From: CAZMXS01 sp964570325 | GTDB taxonomy: Bacteria > Verrucomicrobiota > Kiritimatiellia > CAIQIC01 > CAZMXS01 | NCBI GenBank assembly: GCA_964570325.1 | Contig: CAZMXS010000042.1 | Span: 1 to 41,671 of the forward strand | Direction: 5' to 3' | Length of the DNA stretch: 41,671 nucleotides | Part shown: in pieces, positions 17,703-26,420 of the stretch | Layout of the letters: each line of letters opens with the position of its first letter | How positions within the stretch are numbered: position 1 is the first letter of the stretch | Program-made: the position numbers and the translations under genes | Notes under the pieces: generated by a model | The model's input: the letters and a program-made list of their open reading frames with translations, nothing else | What the model was told of the DNA's origin: nothing | The model's database searches: none

Positions 17703-19069
17703 AGCGTTGGCAGACCGACCTCCCGGCGGCCGAAACCCCAGACGCCGACCGCTGCGATCAAGAACGCATAAGCCAGGGCTTGAATCAACAGCGCCTGCAG
17801 CACATCGGCGCCACTGACCATGACGCCCGTGGACAATAATTCCAGCGGATCGCCGGTTTGCAACGGGCGCAGCAGGTGTCCCAGCAGGCGATAAAGCATT
17901 AATGAAGCGGCGGTCCAGCTTGTTGGCGTCGCCTGTAATTCCGTACCGGGGGCTTGTTCGGCGATGACCCCTTGGATGAAACCGCCGGCATTGATCAATG
18001 CCAGCGCGAACATGGAAATGAACACTGCTACGGGCATCGAAAAAAGACAACCGGCCGTTACCCCCAGCGCTACCAACAAGGCCAGGCGCATGAAAAGGAT
18101 TGCCAGCGCCCGGATAAAATTGGCGGCAAACCCGCCGCGATGAAACAGCAGGATCAGCCCGTCTTCGGGGTTAAACATCACAGTCCCGGATTCGGCGCCG
18201 ATATTGTGGTATTCAACGGTCAGGCCATTGCCGGCCGCTTGGGCCACAGCGGTTGGCGCCATGAACGAACGAATTACCCCCGGCGCCGCGTGGGTCTCGG
18301 TTTCCCAAAGAACTTGTCCGGCCGCATCGCGAAAAACCCAGCGCCCCGTAAGCGTGCCCGAACCCAGCCGTGAACTCGACAGCTTGTAGCGCACCAGCAA
18401 GGGGTGCTCTTCTGAAATCAGCCGGTCCGGGACGGTGAAGCGCCATTGACGGTACTCGCCGGGAGGCACGGCGCAGGACTCCGCCAGCAGGCGGGCGCGT
18501 ATTTCCCGCAGCGCCTCCGCTTCATCCCGGGCCGCCGGCTCGCCCCCGCGCGCGCGGCGGGCCAGCCGTTCCCTCCAAACCGCCGTCTCCAACTGGGGCG
18601 CCGGCGGCCGCACGGGGATCCGTGCCACCAACAACTCTTCGCGCAGCACGGTGCGCTCGGCGTCGGACAGGTTCATGCGGCGCAACGAACCAAACAGCAG
18701 CGTGTAGGTGATGATGCCGCTGAAAGCCAGCAGGGCGAAATTAACCGCCATCAGGCCAAGCCACTTGCCCAGCCAGATTTGTGCGCGATGAACCGGTTTG
18801 GTCATGATCAATTGGATCTGCCGGGATTCGATTTCCGCCGCGACCGCGGCGCAGCCGGCCCAGACGGAAGCGAGCGAAAGCAGCGCAAACACGGCACCCA
18901 GCGTATAGACCAACAGCAATTGCACGTAGCCAGCGAGGGTGCCGTCGCTTTTAATCGTCGCCGGCAGGGCCAGGATGGCCAGGAGCAGCAACGCCAGCAG
19001 TGTGAGCACGACGCGCGACCGAATGGCCGCGCGCACCGCCAGCAGCGCGATGGCGAAAACGCCGCGCAT
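17699..19069 (-). CDS. ABC-2 type transporter permease with large external loop
   Basis: The protein is about 456 residues, with the first TM at about 10-40 (RAAIRSRVVLTLLALLLLAI) and a second at about 50-80. The conserved ABC-2 coupling segment EIESRQIQLIMTKPVHRAQI follows. A long soluble loop (residues of about 140-300) contains beta-rich sequence (WRFTVPDRLISEEHPLLVRY), and four or more TM helices follow near the C-terminus. The large loop is likely periplasmic. The start is ATG 19069, two bases after the TGA of the ATPase gene; a TTG at 19075 that overlaps that stop is possible. The gene is translationally coupled on both sides, so ATPase, permease and accessory protein are one operon. 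Substrate unknown. Confidence 0.85.
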   Translation of the reverse strand: MRGVFAIALLAVRAAIRSRVVLTLLALLLLAILALPATIKSDGTLAGYVQLLLVYTLGAVFALLSLASVWAGCAAVAAEIESRQIQLIMTKPVHRAQIWLGKWLGLMAVNFALLAFSGIITYTLLFGSLRRMNLSDAERTVLREELLVARIPVRPPAPQLETAVWRERLARRARGGEPAARDEAEALREIRARLLAESCAVPPGEYRQWRFTVPDRLISEEHPLLVRYKLSSSRLGSGTLTGRWVFRDAAGQVLWETETHAAPGVIRSFMAPTAVAQAAGNGLTVEYHNIGAESGTVMFNPEDGLILLFHRGGFAANFIRALAILFMRLALLVALGVTAGCLFSMPVAVFISMFALALINAGGFIQGVIAEQAPGTELQATPTSWTAASLMLYRLLGHLLRPLQTGDPLELLSTGVMVSGADVLQALLIQALAYAFLIAAVGVWGFGRREVGLPTL

Positions 19070-19071
19070 GG

Positions 19072-20010
19072 TCAATCCGTTCGCCCGGCTGAAAGATAGT
19101 CCGCCACCCCGGCGGAGGGCGCCACGCCGGAATGGTCCTGCGCGTCCGCCCGGGCTTTGCGGACGACTTCCAGAAAGTATTGCTCCAGGTCGCGCCGCGG
19201 GCGGTCCACTTCCGGCTCGGCACCCACCAGCGCCTTCAATTCGGTCAGGATGCGCTGCATGGTTTCCGGCGGTATTTCCGGCAGGGTGATGCGGACCCGG
19301 TGCGGCTCCTCCAGTAGCTCCTTGATCGGGCCCATGGCTTGGATGACGCCATTGTAGAGAATGGCGATCCGATCGCAGACATCTTCAACGTCCGCCAGCA
19401 GATGCGATGAGAGCAGAATGGTTTTTCCACGCCGGGCGAGATTAACGATCAAATCCTTGACCTCGCGACAGCCGAGGGGGTCTAACCCCGAGGTGGGTTC
19501 ATCGAGGACGATCAGGTCCGGATCATTGATCAAAGCCTGAGCCAGTCCGACCCGGCGAGCCATGCCTTTGGACAACTCACCGACGGCGCGGCGGCGCGCA
19601 TGCCGCAGCCCGATCATGTCGAGCAATTGATCTATACGCGCCACTCGCGCGCGGCGCGGCAGGTCGAACAGGCTCCCATAAAAGGCCAGGATTTCTTCCA
19701 GCGTCAGGTAACTGTAGAGGTAGGATTCCTCTGGCAGATAGCCAACCCGCGCTTTGGTGCGGACATGGCGTGGGGAGTGTCCCAAAACGCGCAGATTGCC
19801 TTGGGTAGGGTATAGCAAACCGAGGATCATCTTGATGGTGGTGCTTTTGCCGGAACCGTTGGGCCCCAGCAAACCGAACACTTCGCCGCGCCGCACATCA
19901 AAGGAGATGCCACGCACAGCCTGGACCTTGGGCCGCCGCCAGAAGTCGCGGAAAGTCTTGCTCAATTCGCGGGCGGTCACAACCAGATTGGATTCGGCGG
20001 CGACATTCAT
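19072..20010 (-). CDS. ABC transporter ATP-binding protein (ABC-2/DrrA-like)
   Basis: The 312-residue ATPase powers the permease encoded just downstream. Visible motifs are Walker A GPNGSGKST at 49-57, a Q-loop-like YLPEESYLY (PEE instead of Q, as in many ABC-2 exporters), signature LSKGM at 146-150, Walker B LIVLDEPTSGLDP at 166-178 and the H-loop SSHLLADVE. ATG 20010 (MNVAAESNLV) is chosen; a longer frame to 20100 adds a hydrophobic run that lies in the divergent promoter region. The C-terminal 70 residues form a regulatory extension common in this subfamily. The divergent azoreductase gene starts 100 bases away. Confidence 0.94.
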   Translation of the reverse strand: MNVAAESNLVVTARELSKTFRDFWRRPKVQAVRGISFDVRRGEVFGLLGPNGSGKSTTIKMILGLLYPTQGNLRVLGHSPRHVRTKARVGYLPEESYLYSYLTLEEILAFYGSLFDLPRRARVARIDQLLDMIGLRHARRRAVGELSKGMARRVGLAQALINDPDLIVLDEPTSGLDPLGCREVKDLIVNLARRGKTILLSSHLLADVEDVCDRIAILYNGVIQAMGPIKELLEEPHRVRITLPEIPPETMQRILTELKALVGAEPEVDRPRRDLEQYFLEVVRKARADAQDHSGVAPSAGVADYLSAGRTD

Positions 20011-20109
20011 GCCAGCAATTATATGAAACCCGGACGTGAAAAAAATAAAAATGGTGTAACGTGAAGAGACAAGCGCAAGCAAAATGACGCTAAGTTCCAA
20101 AGGGGTTCA

Positions 20110-20733
20110 ATGAATGCCAAAACATTGGTGGTGAAGTATGTTCCGCGCCAGGATGCGTCCAATCCGGGGAAGCTGTTGGATGCGTTTCTATCGGTGGTCG
20201 GATCGGCCCATGTGCAAGTGTTGGATTTGACAGTGGATGTGCCCGATCTGTTATTGCCCGTGCAGGTTGAGGCATACATTCGCCGCAATTACATGGGCCA
20301 GCCGCTAAACAAAGCACAAGCAGCCGCCATGACCAAGCTGGACCGGATGACTGCGCAGTTCAAGGCGGCCGACACGGTCGTGGTCGCGTATCCCATGTAT
20401 AACTTTTCCCTGCCGGCGGTCGTCAAAGCCTATTTCGACTCGGTCATGTTGAAGGGTGAAACGTGGGATATAAATGAGCAGGGATATGTTGGTCTGATGA
20501 AGGGCAAGCGGGCGCTAATCCTCAATACCAGCGGCGGTGTTTATGAAGGCGCCTGGGCTTCGTATGAGCACGCAGTCAGCCTTGCCCGGGTTGAGTTCGG
20601 TTTCATGGGCTTTGATCCGGTCGAGGCGATTGTCGCGGCTGGGATGAATCAGTCTCGTGAGCGGGCCCCGGAAATCCTGGATCGAGCCGTGGCCCAGGTG
20701 AAGGCGCTGGCCGCGAAATGGTATGGCAACTAG
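20110..20733 (+). CDS. azoR: FMN-dependent NADH-azoreductase-like flavoprotein
   Basis: The 207-residue protein has the flavodoxin-like fold of the AzoR / NAD(P)H-quinone reductase group. It shows the N-terminal beta strand KTLVVKYVPR, the FMN-contacting PMYNFSLPAVVKAYFDSV near residues 95-112 and the second FMN loop NTSGGVY near 136-142. Such enzymes reduce quinones or azo compounds with NADH, often protecting against electrophiles. The first strand lacks the usual SPR/GS phosphate-binding loop (it has PRQDASNPGKLL), so the phosphate grip may differ. A good SD (AAAGGGG) precedes ATG 20110. It is probably cotranscribed with the DUF2062 gene 39 bases downstream. Confidence 0.88.
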   Translation: MNAKTLVVKYVPRQDASNPGKLLDAFLSVVGSAHVQVLDLTVDVPDLLLPVQVEAYIRRNYMGQPLNKAQAAAMTKLDRMTAQFKAADTVVVAYPMYNFSLPAVVKAYFDSVMLKGETWDINEQGYVGLMKGKRALILNTSGGVYEGAWASYEHAVSLARVEFGFMGFDPVEAIVAAGMNQSRERAPEILDRAVAQVKALAAKWYGN

Positions 20734-20772
20734 GGGCTGGCATTACGCCAGGCACGGGCCTGGAGCCGCGAT

Positions 20773-21261
20773 ATGGCGCTTCCATTAGTTTGGCTGAAAC
20801 GGTTGTGGCAGCCGATTGTCCAACTTTTCAAGCAAGGATTGTCGCCGCATAAAATCGCCCAATGCCTGGTTCTGGGCACGCTATTCGCGCTGTTTCCGGT
20901 CTTGGGCGTAACCTCGCTGCTGAATGCCGCGGTGGCGCTGGCTTTGCGTTTGAATATGCCGGCTATCCAGGCGATCAACTGGTTGTTGGCCGGCGTTCAG
21001 GTGCTGCTGATCATTCCGCTGATCCGCGTCGGGGAGTGGTTGTTCAATGATCCGCGCATCCCGCTTTCGCTGGATGAATTGACGCATGTATTTCGCACGG
21101 ATCCGGCTGGATTTTTCACCCTGTTCGGAATGTCGTTTGTGCATGCCATTGCGGCGTGGGCGGTGATCGGGGTGCCGGCGGCGGCAGGCGCCTATGCGGT
21201 GCTGGTGGCCGGAATTCACATCTGGCAACGCCATCGGGGAAAAGCGTGTCCCCCTGCCTGA
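20773..21261 (+). CDS. DUF2062 family membrane protein
   Basis: The 162-residue protein has the DUF2062 core: LSPHKIAQCLVLGTLFALFP, PVLGVTSLLNAAVALALRLN and NMPAIQAINW. At least three TM helices are predicted, at about 30-60, 68-85 and 118-148. The family has no established biochemical role and is often found beside lipid or envelope genes. A GGAG element precedes ATG 20773. It follows the azoreductase gene with a short gap. Confidence 0.85.
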   Translation: MALPLVWLKRLWQPIVQLFKQGLSPHKIAQCLVLGTLFALFPVLGVTSLLNAAVALALRLNMPAIQAINWLLAGVQVLLIIPLIRVGEWLFNDPRIPLSLDELTHVFRTDPAGFFTLFGMSFVHAIAAWAVIGVPAAAGAYAVLVAGIHIWQRHRGKACPPA

Positions 21262-21406
21262 TCTGCCGTGGCGGCCGGCCCTTCCATGCCTGAAGCCGTC
21301 TCGAACCGCCGGGCCGACCGATTTGTGCGGTGCGCCCAGCGTTCGTGCCCTGCCGGTTTACGGGAGCGGCCGTCGGCAGGAATGCCCGGCGGGTTGTATC
21401 CCGACG

Positions 21407-22375
21407 CTAGGCTTCGATTTCCATCGCGCGGAAGGCCAACATACCCAGCGCCAAGATGCCGCACAGGTAGATGCCGGCATAAAGCCCGGCCCAACCCACA
21501 TAGGTCCACGGGATGCTTCCATCGCCAGCCAGCGCATCGGCCACCCAGAAGTGCTGCCAGTTGGGCAGGAGCGTGTAGAGGATGGAGGCCAGCAGGCTGT
21601 GGTCGGCATGCCGTCCAAACGTATAGTCGGAGATCAGCCCCAGCGTCAGCACCAGGCCGCAGATCGCCAGGGTGGGGAAGGTGGGCAGGCGGGTGGCCAG
21701 GCCGACGGCCAGGCCGGTAAACACAAGGCCAGCCATGGCAATCAGGATGCCGGCCGGCAACACTTTCATGGAGTACGCGACGCCGAAAAAGGCCGGTTGG
21801 CCGGAACGATCAATAAATCCCGCGCCCAAAAAGACCGTCCCGATGCAGACCAGCAGGAGCGAGAAGGCGCTTGCTGAAAACGAGCGGCGGTCTAAAAAGT
21901 TACACAGACCGGCCAGCGCATAAGCGGTTACGATGGCGCCAAACAGGGGCGCGCCCGACCACCAGTCCAGAATGAAATCATCGGCTGCCGTGCGCGCGCT
22001 CATAATTGTGCAGGCGATCGCGCCCGCGGCAAAGAGCAGCAACACGAGCCCCACACCGGTGAACTTGGAGAGGAAGAAAATCTCCCGATTTACCGGCTTG
22101 CTGAGGATTGAAGCCGCGGTGCCCTGGCGGATTTCGCGCGCCAGAGTGGAGCAGGCGGCGAATCCGCCCAGGATGATGGCGCAGACAAATTGCAGGGCCA
22201 GGGCGCTGTCGCGCGTCATCTTGGCGCCCTCCCCGAGCGTGTGGGTGATCATGACCGGCATCAGCGCAATGAGCAGGTAGCAAGCGGTGGTCACCAGCAG
22301 AAAAATCGGCTGGCGGATCGTTTCCAGCGCTGTCAAGCGGGTCAGCGCGGAGAATTGCCGAATGCGAATCTTCAT
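21407..22375 (-). CDS. ABC-2 type permease (orphan)
   Basis: The 322-residue protein starts MKIRIRQFSALTRLTALETI; a longer frame to 22453 is unlikely. It has six or more TM helices and the cytoplasmic coupling motif AREIRQGTAASILSKPVNRE near residues 80-99, as in ABC-2 permeases. No ATPase gene is adjacent. It could use the ATPase at 19072, since the motif parallels TKPVHRAQI in the permease at 17699. Substrate unknown. It converges on the DUF2062 gene; the 145 bases between them contain a 7-bp CCTGCCG/CGGCAGG inverted repeat with a long loop but no clear terminator. Confidence 0.85.
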   Translation of the reverse strand: MKIRIRQFSALTRLTALETIRQPIFLLVTTACYLLIALMPVMITHTLGEGAKMTRDSALALQFVCAIILGGFAACSTLAREIRQGTAASILSKPVNREIFFLSKFTGVGLVLLLFAAGAIACTIMSARTAADDFILDWWSGAPLFGAIVTAYALAGLCNFLDRRSFSASAFSLLLVCIGTVFLGAGFIDRSGQPAFFGVAYSMKVLPAGILIAMAGLVFTGLAVGLATRLPTFPTLAICGLVLTLGLISDYTFGRHADHSLLASILYTLLPNWQHFWVADALAGDGSIPWTYVGWAGLYAGIYLCGILALGMLAFRAMEIEA

Positions 22376-22536
22376 GGCTTGGCGGGACAGAGCATAGAGT
22401 CGGATGCCATGGCCAGCAAGCGCGGAAAAATGTAACTTGAACCCCTTCCCCAAACACGATGGAGTGCGGGCATTCTGCCGGCGGCGACCGCCAATTTCTC
22501 ATTCGCAATTCAGTCCGCACTCCGTATAAATAACCC

Positions 22537-23430
22537 ATGCACAGTGCAATGTCCGCGGATTGGCTAAAGGCCCTGGTCATGGGGGTGGTGGAGGGGATGA
22601 CCGAATTTGTCCCGGTGTCTTCAACCGGTCATTTAATTCTGGCCAAGGCCGTCCTGCGTTTTACGATCAACGACTCCTTTGAGGTGTTCATCCAGACCGG
22701 CGCGATGCTGGCGGTCGTGATCGCCTATTTCCCGCGTTTCGCGGGGCTGCTGAACTTCCGGCGTCATATCGGGTTTGCGGGTTGGCGGGGTATCGGCCTA
22801 CTTGCATTGACGTCCGCGCCGGCGCTGCTGGTCGGGCTGTTGTTGCATGCCTCCATTAAGGCGCACTTGTTCAATCCCGCGACCGTGGCGCTGGGTCTGG
22901 GGCTGGGGNNNNNNNNNNGCGTTGAGCGCATTCTGAAGGTCGCCCGGCAGCATCTGGCGGCCTTCCTCCAGGCCGGCCTGGGCCGCGGGCGGGGCGGGAT
23001 TCTGCTCACGGAGCGGTTTGTCGGGGACAAACAGAAGACGGCGGAGGTGGACATGATCAATTGGCGACAGGCGTTGGCCATCGGCTTGTTCCAATGCCTG
23101 GCGCTGTTCCCCGGCATGTCGCGGTCCTCCTCAACCATCCTTGGGGGCATGCTGTCTGGTGTGAGACGGCGGGCGGCCACGGAGTATTCGTTCTTCGCCG
23201 CCGTGCCGGTGCTGTTGGCGGCGGGTGGCTTTGATCTGCTGGAGAGCCTGCCGCAACTCGGCCGCGCCGATCTGCCGCTCTATCTCATAGGCTTCATCGT
23301 ATCTTTTCTCGCTGCCTGGGTCGCCGTCCGGTTTTTTATCCATTACCTGGCGCGGCACACCCTGGTCCCGTTTGGCTGGTACCGCCTTGGGCTGGCCGTG
23401 GTGGTGTTGGGCTGGTGGTTCGGCCGGTAG
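22537..23430 (+). CDS. uppP: Undecaprenyl-diphosphatase UppP (contains assembly gap)
   Basis: UppP removes a phosphate from undecaprenyl pyrophosphate at the membrane to recycle the peptidoglycan lipid carrier, and its activity gives bacitracin resistance. The catalytic EGMTEFVPVSSTGHLIL lies at residues 19-35 and the second motif FPGMSRSSST near 190-200. Several TM helices are visible. The middle is disturbed: a run of 10 Ns (22909-22918) and the following 74 bases encode an arginine-rich stretch that interrupts the expected LGLG-GGILL continuation. Without these 28 codons the length would be 269, normal for the family. ATG 22537 is used; ATG 22549 is an alternative. No clear SD. Confidence 0.9.
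   Translation: MHSAMSADWLKALVMGVVEGMTEFVPVSSTGHLILAKAVLRFTINDSFEVFIQTGAMLAVVIAYFPRFAGLLNFRRHIGFAGWRGIGLLALTSAPALLVGLLLHASIKAHLFNPATVALGLGLGXXXXVERILKVARQHLAAFLQAGLGRGRGGILLTERFVGDKQKTAEVDMINWRQALAIGLFQCLALFPGMSRSSSTILGGMLSGVRRRAATEYSFFAAVPVLLAAGGFDLLESLPQLGRADLPLYLIGFIVSFLAAWVAVRFFIHYLARHTLVPFGWYRLGLAVVVLGWWFGR
22909..22918. other. Assembly gap (10 N)
   Basis: Ten consecutive Ns lie inside uppP. The coding frame continues across them, but the real gap length and the flanking sequence to about 22992 are doubtful. Confidence 0.99.
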
Positions 23431-23476
23431 TGGAGAAGTCAACGGCCGGCGGACCGATTGGCGCTGATTTGCCGGT

Positions 23477-24670
23477 TCATCGCTGCCGCGATCCGCTGCG
23501 CCAGGCGGGCAGGCGGCCATCCAGCTTGAGTTGTTTGAGGTAGTCGAGATCCACTTTAAGATGCACGCCCCCGGGCTCTTCGGGTTGCGTCTCGTATTCC
23601 AACACGTTGGCAACATGCACGGTGGTCAGGGGACCAAAACTATGCTGGCGGCCTTGGCTCGGATGGTGATGGTAGGCGCAGGCCTCGACCACGGCGTCCG
23701 CGAAGCCCCACAGGCCCAGCAGGTAGGCGCCGACCTCGGCATGCGTCGCCCCGAGCATGTCTTTCTCCGCATCAATGAGCGCGATCCTTTTCTCCCGCAC
23801 CGCGGCCAACACTTGCGCGTAGGCGTCGGGCATGTTGGCCACCATGACGAGCTTGCCGAGATCGTGGAACAGCCCGGCGATGAAGGCGGTCTCGGCCGAT
23901 TTCTTGTCAATGCCCTCCAGCAACGCGATTTCCTGCGAGTAAATCCCCACCGTCAGACTGTGGTCCCAGAGGCGTTTATAGGAGAACCCCGCAATAGCCA
24001 CCTGCGCCGGCTGTGTGAAGATATGCACGACCAGCACCAGCGACTTAAGCGTTTCCAACCCCAGCAACGCGGCCGCCTGGGTCGGGTCCGCGACATGTTG
24101 GCGCAAGCCGAAAAAGGCGGAGTTGACTAGCTGCAGGATCTTGGCGCTCATTGCAATGTCGCGCCGGATGATGTCGCCGACGCGGTCAATGGACGGAGAG
24201 GGGGACTGCAGTTCCTGGACCACGCGCAGATAGAGATCCGGGAGGCTGGGCAGGTTGCGGATCTGCGTCACGACGTTGCCCAGGCTTTCGCGGGTCAGCA
24301 GGTCGCGCAGCGCGAAGGCGCGCTCAATGGTTTCGCGGATGGCCATCAGGTCGTAGGGTTTGAGGAGAAACTGGTGCGTCGAGCCGACCAGCCGGTAGCT
24401 GACCTCCGGATCGGCCTCGCTGGAGAACACCAGACGGATGGTGCGCGGGTATTGCTGCTTGACCTTGTTCAGCAATTCCGTGCCGTCCATGCCTGGCATG
24501 CGCAGGTCGCTAACCACCGCGTCGAACGGGCCGGTCTCCATTCGGCGGAGCGCCTCCTGGCCGGTCAAGGCGAAGGTGATGTCCCAATCGGCCAGCTTGG
24601 TCTGCAGCATGTGCTGCAGGATGTTGAGGATGCTGGGATCGTCGTCCACGAATAAAATGCGTTTTTTCAT
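23477..24670 (-). CDS. Response regulator with HDOD output domain (REC-HDOD)
   Basis: The protein is 397 residues from ATG 24670 (MKKRILFVDDD). ATG 24688 (MANRAPMKKR) has an equal SD (GAGGG) and may be the true start. The receiver domain has acidic residues at 9-11, phosphoacceptor Asp55 in VVSDLRMPG and Lys104 in FLLKPYD. From about 145 to 345 it is an HDOD domain, a degenerate HD phosphohydrolase fold, with LPSLPDLYLRVVQEL, DIAMSAKILQLVNSAFFG, LLGLETLKSLVL, LFHDLGKLVM, HAEVGAYLLGLWGF and ACAYHHHP. HDOD regulators act in signalling by protein contact, often together with sensor kinases or cyclic-di-GMP systems. The divergent neighbour is the PIN-PhoH gene. Confidence 0.92.
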   Translation of the reverse strand: MKKRILFVDDDPSILNILQHMLQTKLADWDITFALTGQEALRRMETGPFDAVVSDLRMPGMDGTELLNKVKQQYPRTIRLVFSSEADPEVSYRLVGSTHQFLLKPYDLMAIRETIERAFALRDLLTRESLGNVVTQIRNLPSLPDLYLRVVQELQSPSPSIDRVGDIIRRDIAMSAKILQLVNSAFFGLRQHVADPTQAAALLGLETLKSLVLVVHIFTQPAQVAIAGFSYKRLWDHSLTVGIYSQEIALLEGIDKKSAETAFIAGLFHDLGKLVMVANMPDAYAQVLAAVREKRIALIDAEKDMLGATHAEVGAYLLGLWGFADAVVEACAYHHHPSQGRQHSFGPLTTVHVANVLEYETQPEEPGGVHLKVDLDYLKQLKLDGRLPAWRSGSRQR

Positions 24671-24798
24671 GGGAGCCCTGTTCGCCATTTTACCCTCGCC
24701 CCGCGGACGAAGCAAGGGAGGGCATAACTATAAATATACCGCGTCCGACTAAACAAGTTCATTGCGATCGGATAATTCTTATGCTTAAAAGACAAGGC

Positions 24799-26103
24799 AT
24801 GAAGAAAAGCTATATTCTGGATACCAATGTCCTCTTGCATGATCCTAACGCATTCATGCATTTTGACGACAACCACGTAATCATTCCTTTGAAGGTCATC
24901 GAGGAAATTGACACGTTCAAGCGTGACTTGAGCGAGCTGGGTCGCAACGCGCGCCATCTGTCGCGGACGCTCGATGGTTTGCGGCGGCAGGGCAAACTGG
25001 CGGACGGCGTGCCGCTGCCAAACGGCGGACTGCTGCGAGTGACCTACCCCGCCGGGGTGGACCCGTTCGACGGCCGATTGCCGGCGGATGACCAAATCCT
25101 CCAGGTGGCGCTCGAACTGATGCGCGTCGAGCACGGGCAGCCCTGCATCATCGTCAGCAAGGACATTAACCTGCGCCTGAAAGCCGATGCGCTGAACATC
25201 AGCGCCGAGGATTATCAGTCGGATCATGTGGATATCGCCGAATTATATGAAGGACACCGCGAGGCGGAAGTGACGCCCGAGCAGTTGGCGGCTTTTCAGC
25301 GCGACGGTCGCCTGCCCTTCGAGCCGGCGGACATTTCACCAAATGAATACGTCATGCTGCGGGCCGGCGGCGGTGACGGGCCCGCCCAGTCGGCGCTCGG
25401 CCGCTTCGATGTCGAGCACCGCTGCCTGGTGCCGTTGGCCCCGGTGCCCGAGGAAGCGCATCCCATTCAGCCGCGCAACCGGGAACAGTATTACGCGCTT
25501 GACGCGTTGCTCAACGACCAGATCAAGGTGGTGACCGTGATCGGCAAGGCCGGTACCGGCAAGACTTTGTTGGCAATAGCCGCCGCGCTGCACAAAACCT
25601 TCGACAAGAAAAACTACCGCCGCATGCTAGTCTGCCGGCCGACATTTCCGATGGGCCGTGATATCGGTTTTCTCCCGGGAACGGTTGAGGAAAAGTTGAA
25701 CCCCTGGATGCAGCCGATCTATGACGCGCTCGATCTGTTGGCCAATGGCAAGCGGCCAGGACTGCGGCGAACCAAGGAGGGGTATGAGGAGAGCGATCGT
25801 ATCGGCATCGAACCGCTGACGTATATCCGCGGTCGCAGCCTGCCCAACCAGTTCATCGTCGTGGACGAGGCGCAGAACCTCACGCCGCACGAGGCCAAGA
25901 CCGTCATGACCCGCGTCGGGCACGGCACCAAAATCGTCCTGACCGGCGACATCTACCAGATTGATAATCCCTATGTGGACAGCATGTCTAATGGCCTTTC
26001 CACGGTCGTCGAGCGTTTCCGCGACCATCCGATTGCCGCGCATGTGCTATTGACCAAGGGGGTGCGTTCAGAGGTCGCCGAACTGGCGGCAAACTTGTTG
26101 TGA
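24799..26103 (+). CDS. PIN-PhoH fusion ATPase (PhoH2-like)
   Basis: The protein of about 434 residues starts MKKSYILDTNVLLHDP. An ATG at 24781 adds six residues and has no SD; AAGG sits very close to ATG 24799. Residues 1-150 are a PIN-type nuclease domain with acidic residues Asp8 (LDTNVLLHD), Glu35-Glu36 and a late Asp in SKDINLRLKA. Residues of about 215-434 are the PhoH P-loop ATPase: Walker A GKAGTGKT at 249-256, Walker B FIVVDEAQN, sensor VLTGDIYQID and the arginine region LLTKGVRSEVAELA. PIN-PhoH proteins have been described as RNA helicase/ribonucleases in mycobacteria, and the Bacillus relative is YlaK. Likely cytoplasmic RNA processing. Confidence 0.92.
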   Translation: MKKSYILDTNVLLHDPNAFMHFDDNHVIIPLKVIEEIDTFKRDLSELGRNARHLSRTLDGLRRQGKLADGVPLPNGGLLRVTYPAGVDPFDGRLPADDQILQVALELMRVEHGQPCIIVSKDINLRLKADALNISAEDYQSDHVDIAELYEGHREAEVTPEQLAAFQRDGRLPFEPADISPNEYVMLRAGGGDGPAQSALGRFDVEHRCLVPLAPVPEEAHPIQPRNREQYYALDALLNDQIKVVTVIGKAGTGKTLLAIAAALHKTFDKKNYRRMLVCRPTFPMGRDIGFLPGTVEEKLNPWMQPIYDALDLLANGKRPGLRRTKEGYEESDRIGIEPLTYIRGRSLPNQFIVVDEAQNLTPHEAKTVMTRVGHGTKIVLTGDIYQIDNPYVDSMSNGLSTVVERFRDHPIAAHVLLTKGVRSEVAELAANLL

Positions 26104-26420
26104 AGTTGGGATACGTCCGCAACCCTTTCGGGAAACGTACTACGAATTGACCTGAAGGGGGCTCCGCGAGGCTGCGTCGTGCCACCTTTTGATATGGGCA
26201 GGTGGAGCGAACCGTCCTTGGTGAGTCGCAAACTTGATGCGGGCTTGTCTCCTCTTGTTTGGCAAAACGGCAATGGATTGAGGAGAGGCAAAAAAACCGA
26301 GTGCGCGTTTGGCAGTCTTGGTGCCTTTTAAGGCCATGTTGAGCGCGGAGTAAACACCCCGCGCGACGTTGATTGGGAGCGCAGGTCGCCGGCTCGCTTT
26401 TTGCCAAAGCAGGGATAAAA
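26104..26420. other. Convergent intergenic stretch, no confident gene
   Basis: These 317 bases lie between the stop of the PIN-PhoH gene and the stop of the hybrid kinase gene. A minus-strand frame starting with GTG 26424 overlaps the kinase stop (GTGA) and runs 94 codons (MILSLLWQKASRRPALPINV). Its composition is basic and it has no recognised domain, so I do not call it a gene. No clear terminator is seen. The stretch might be a dispersed non-coding repeat; that would need a genome-wide search. Confidence 0.5.

Noticed and set aside
17703..18050. Long N-terminal extension of the third ABC-operon protein
   Set aside because: It is antisense-like and overlaps the permease coding region. The ATGA overlap at 17702 is the natural start.
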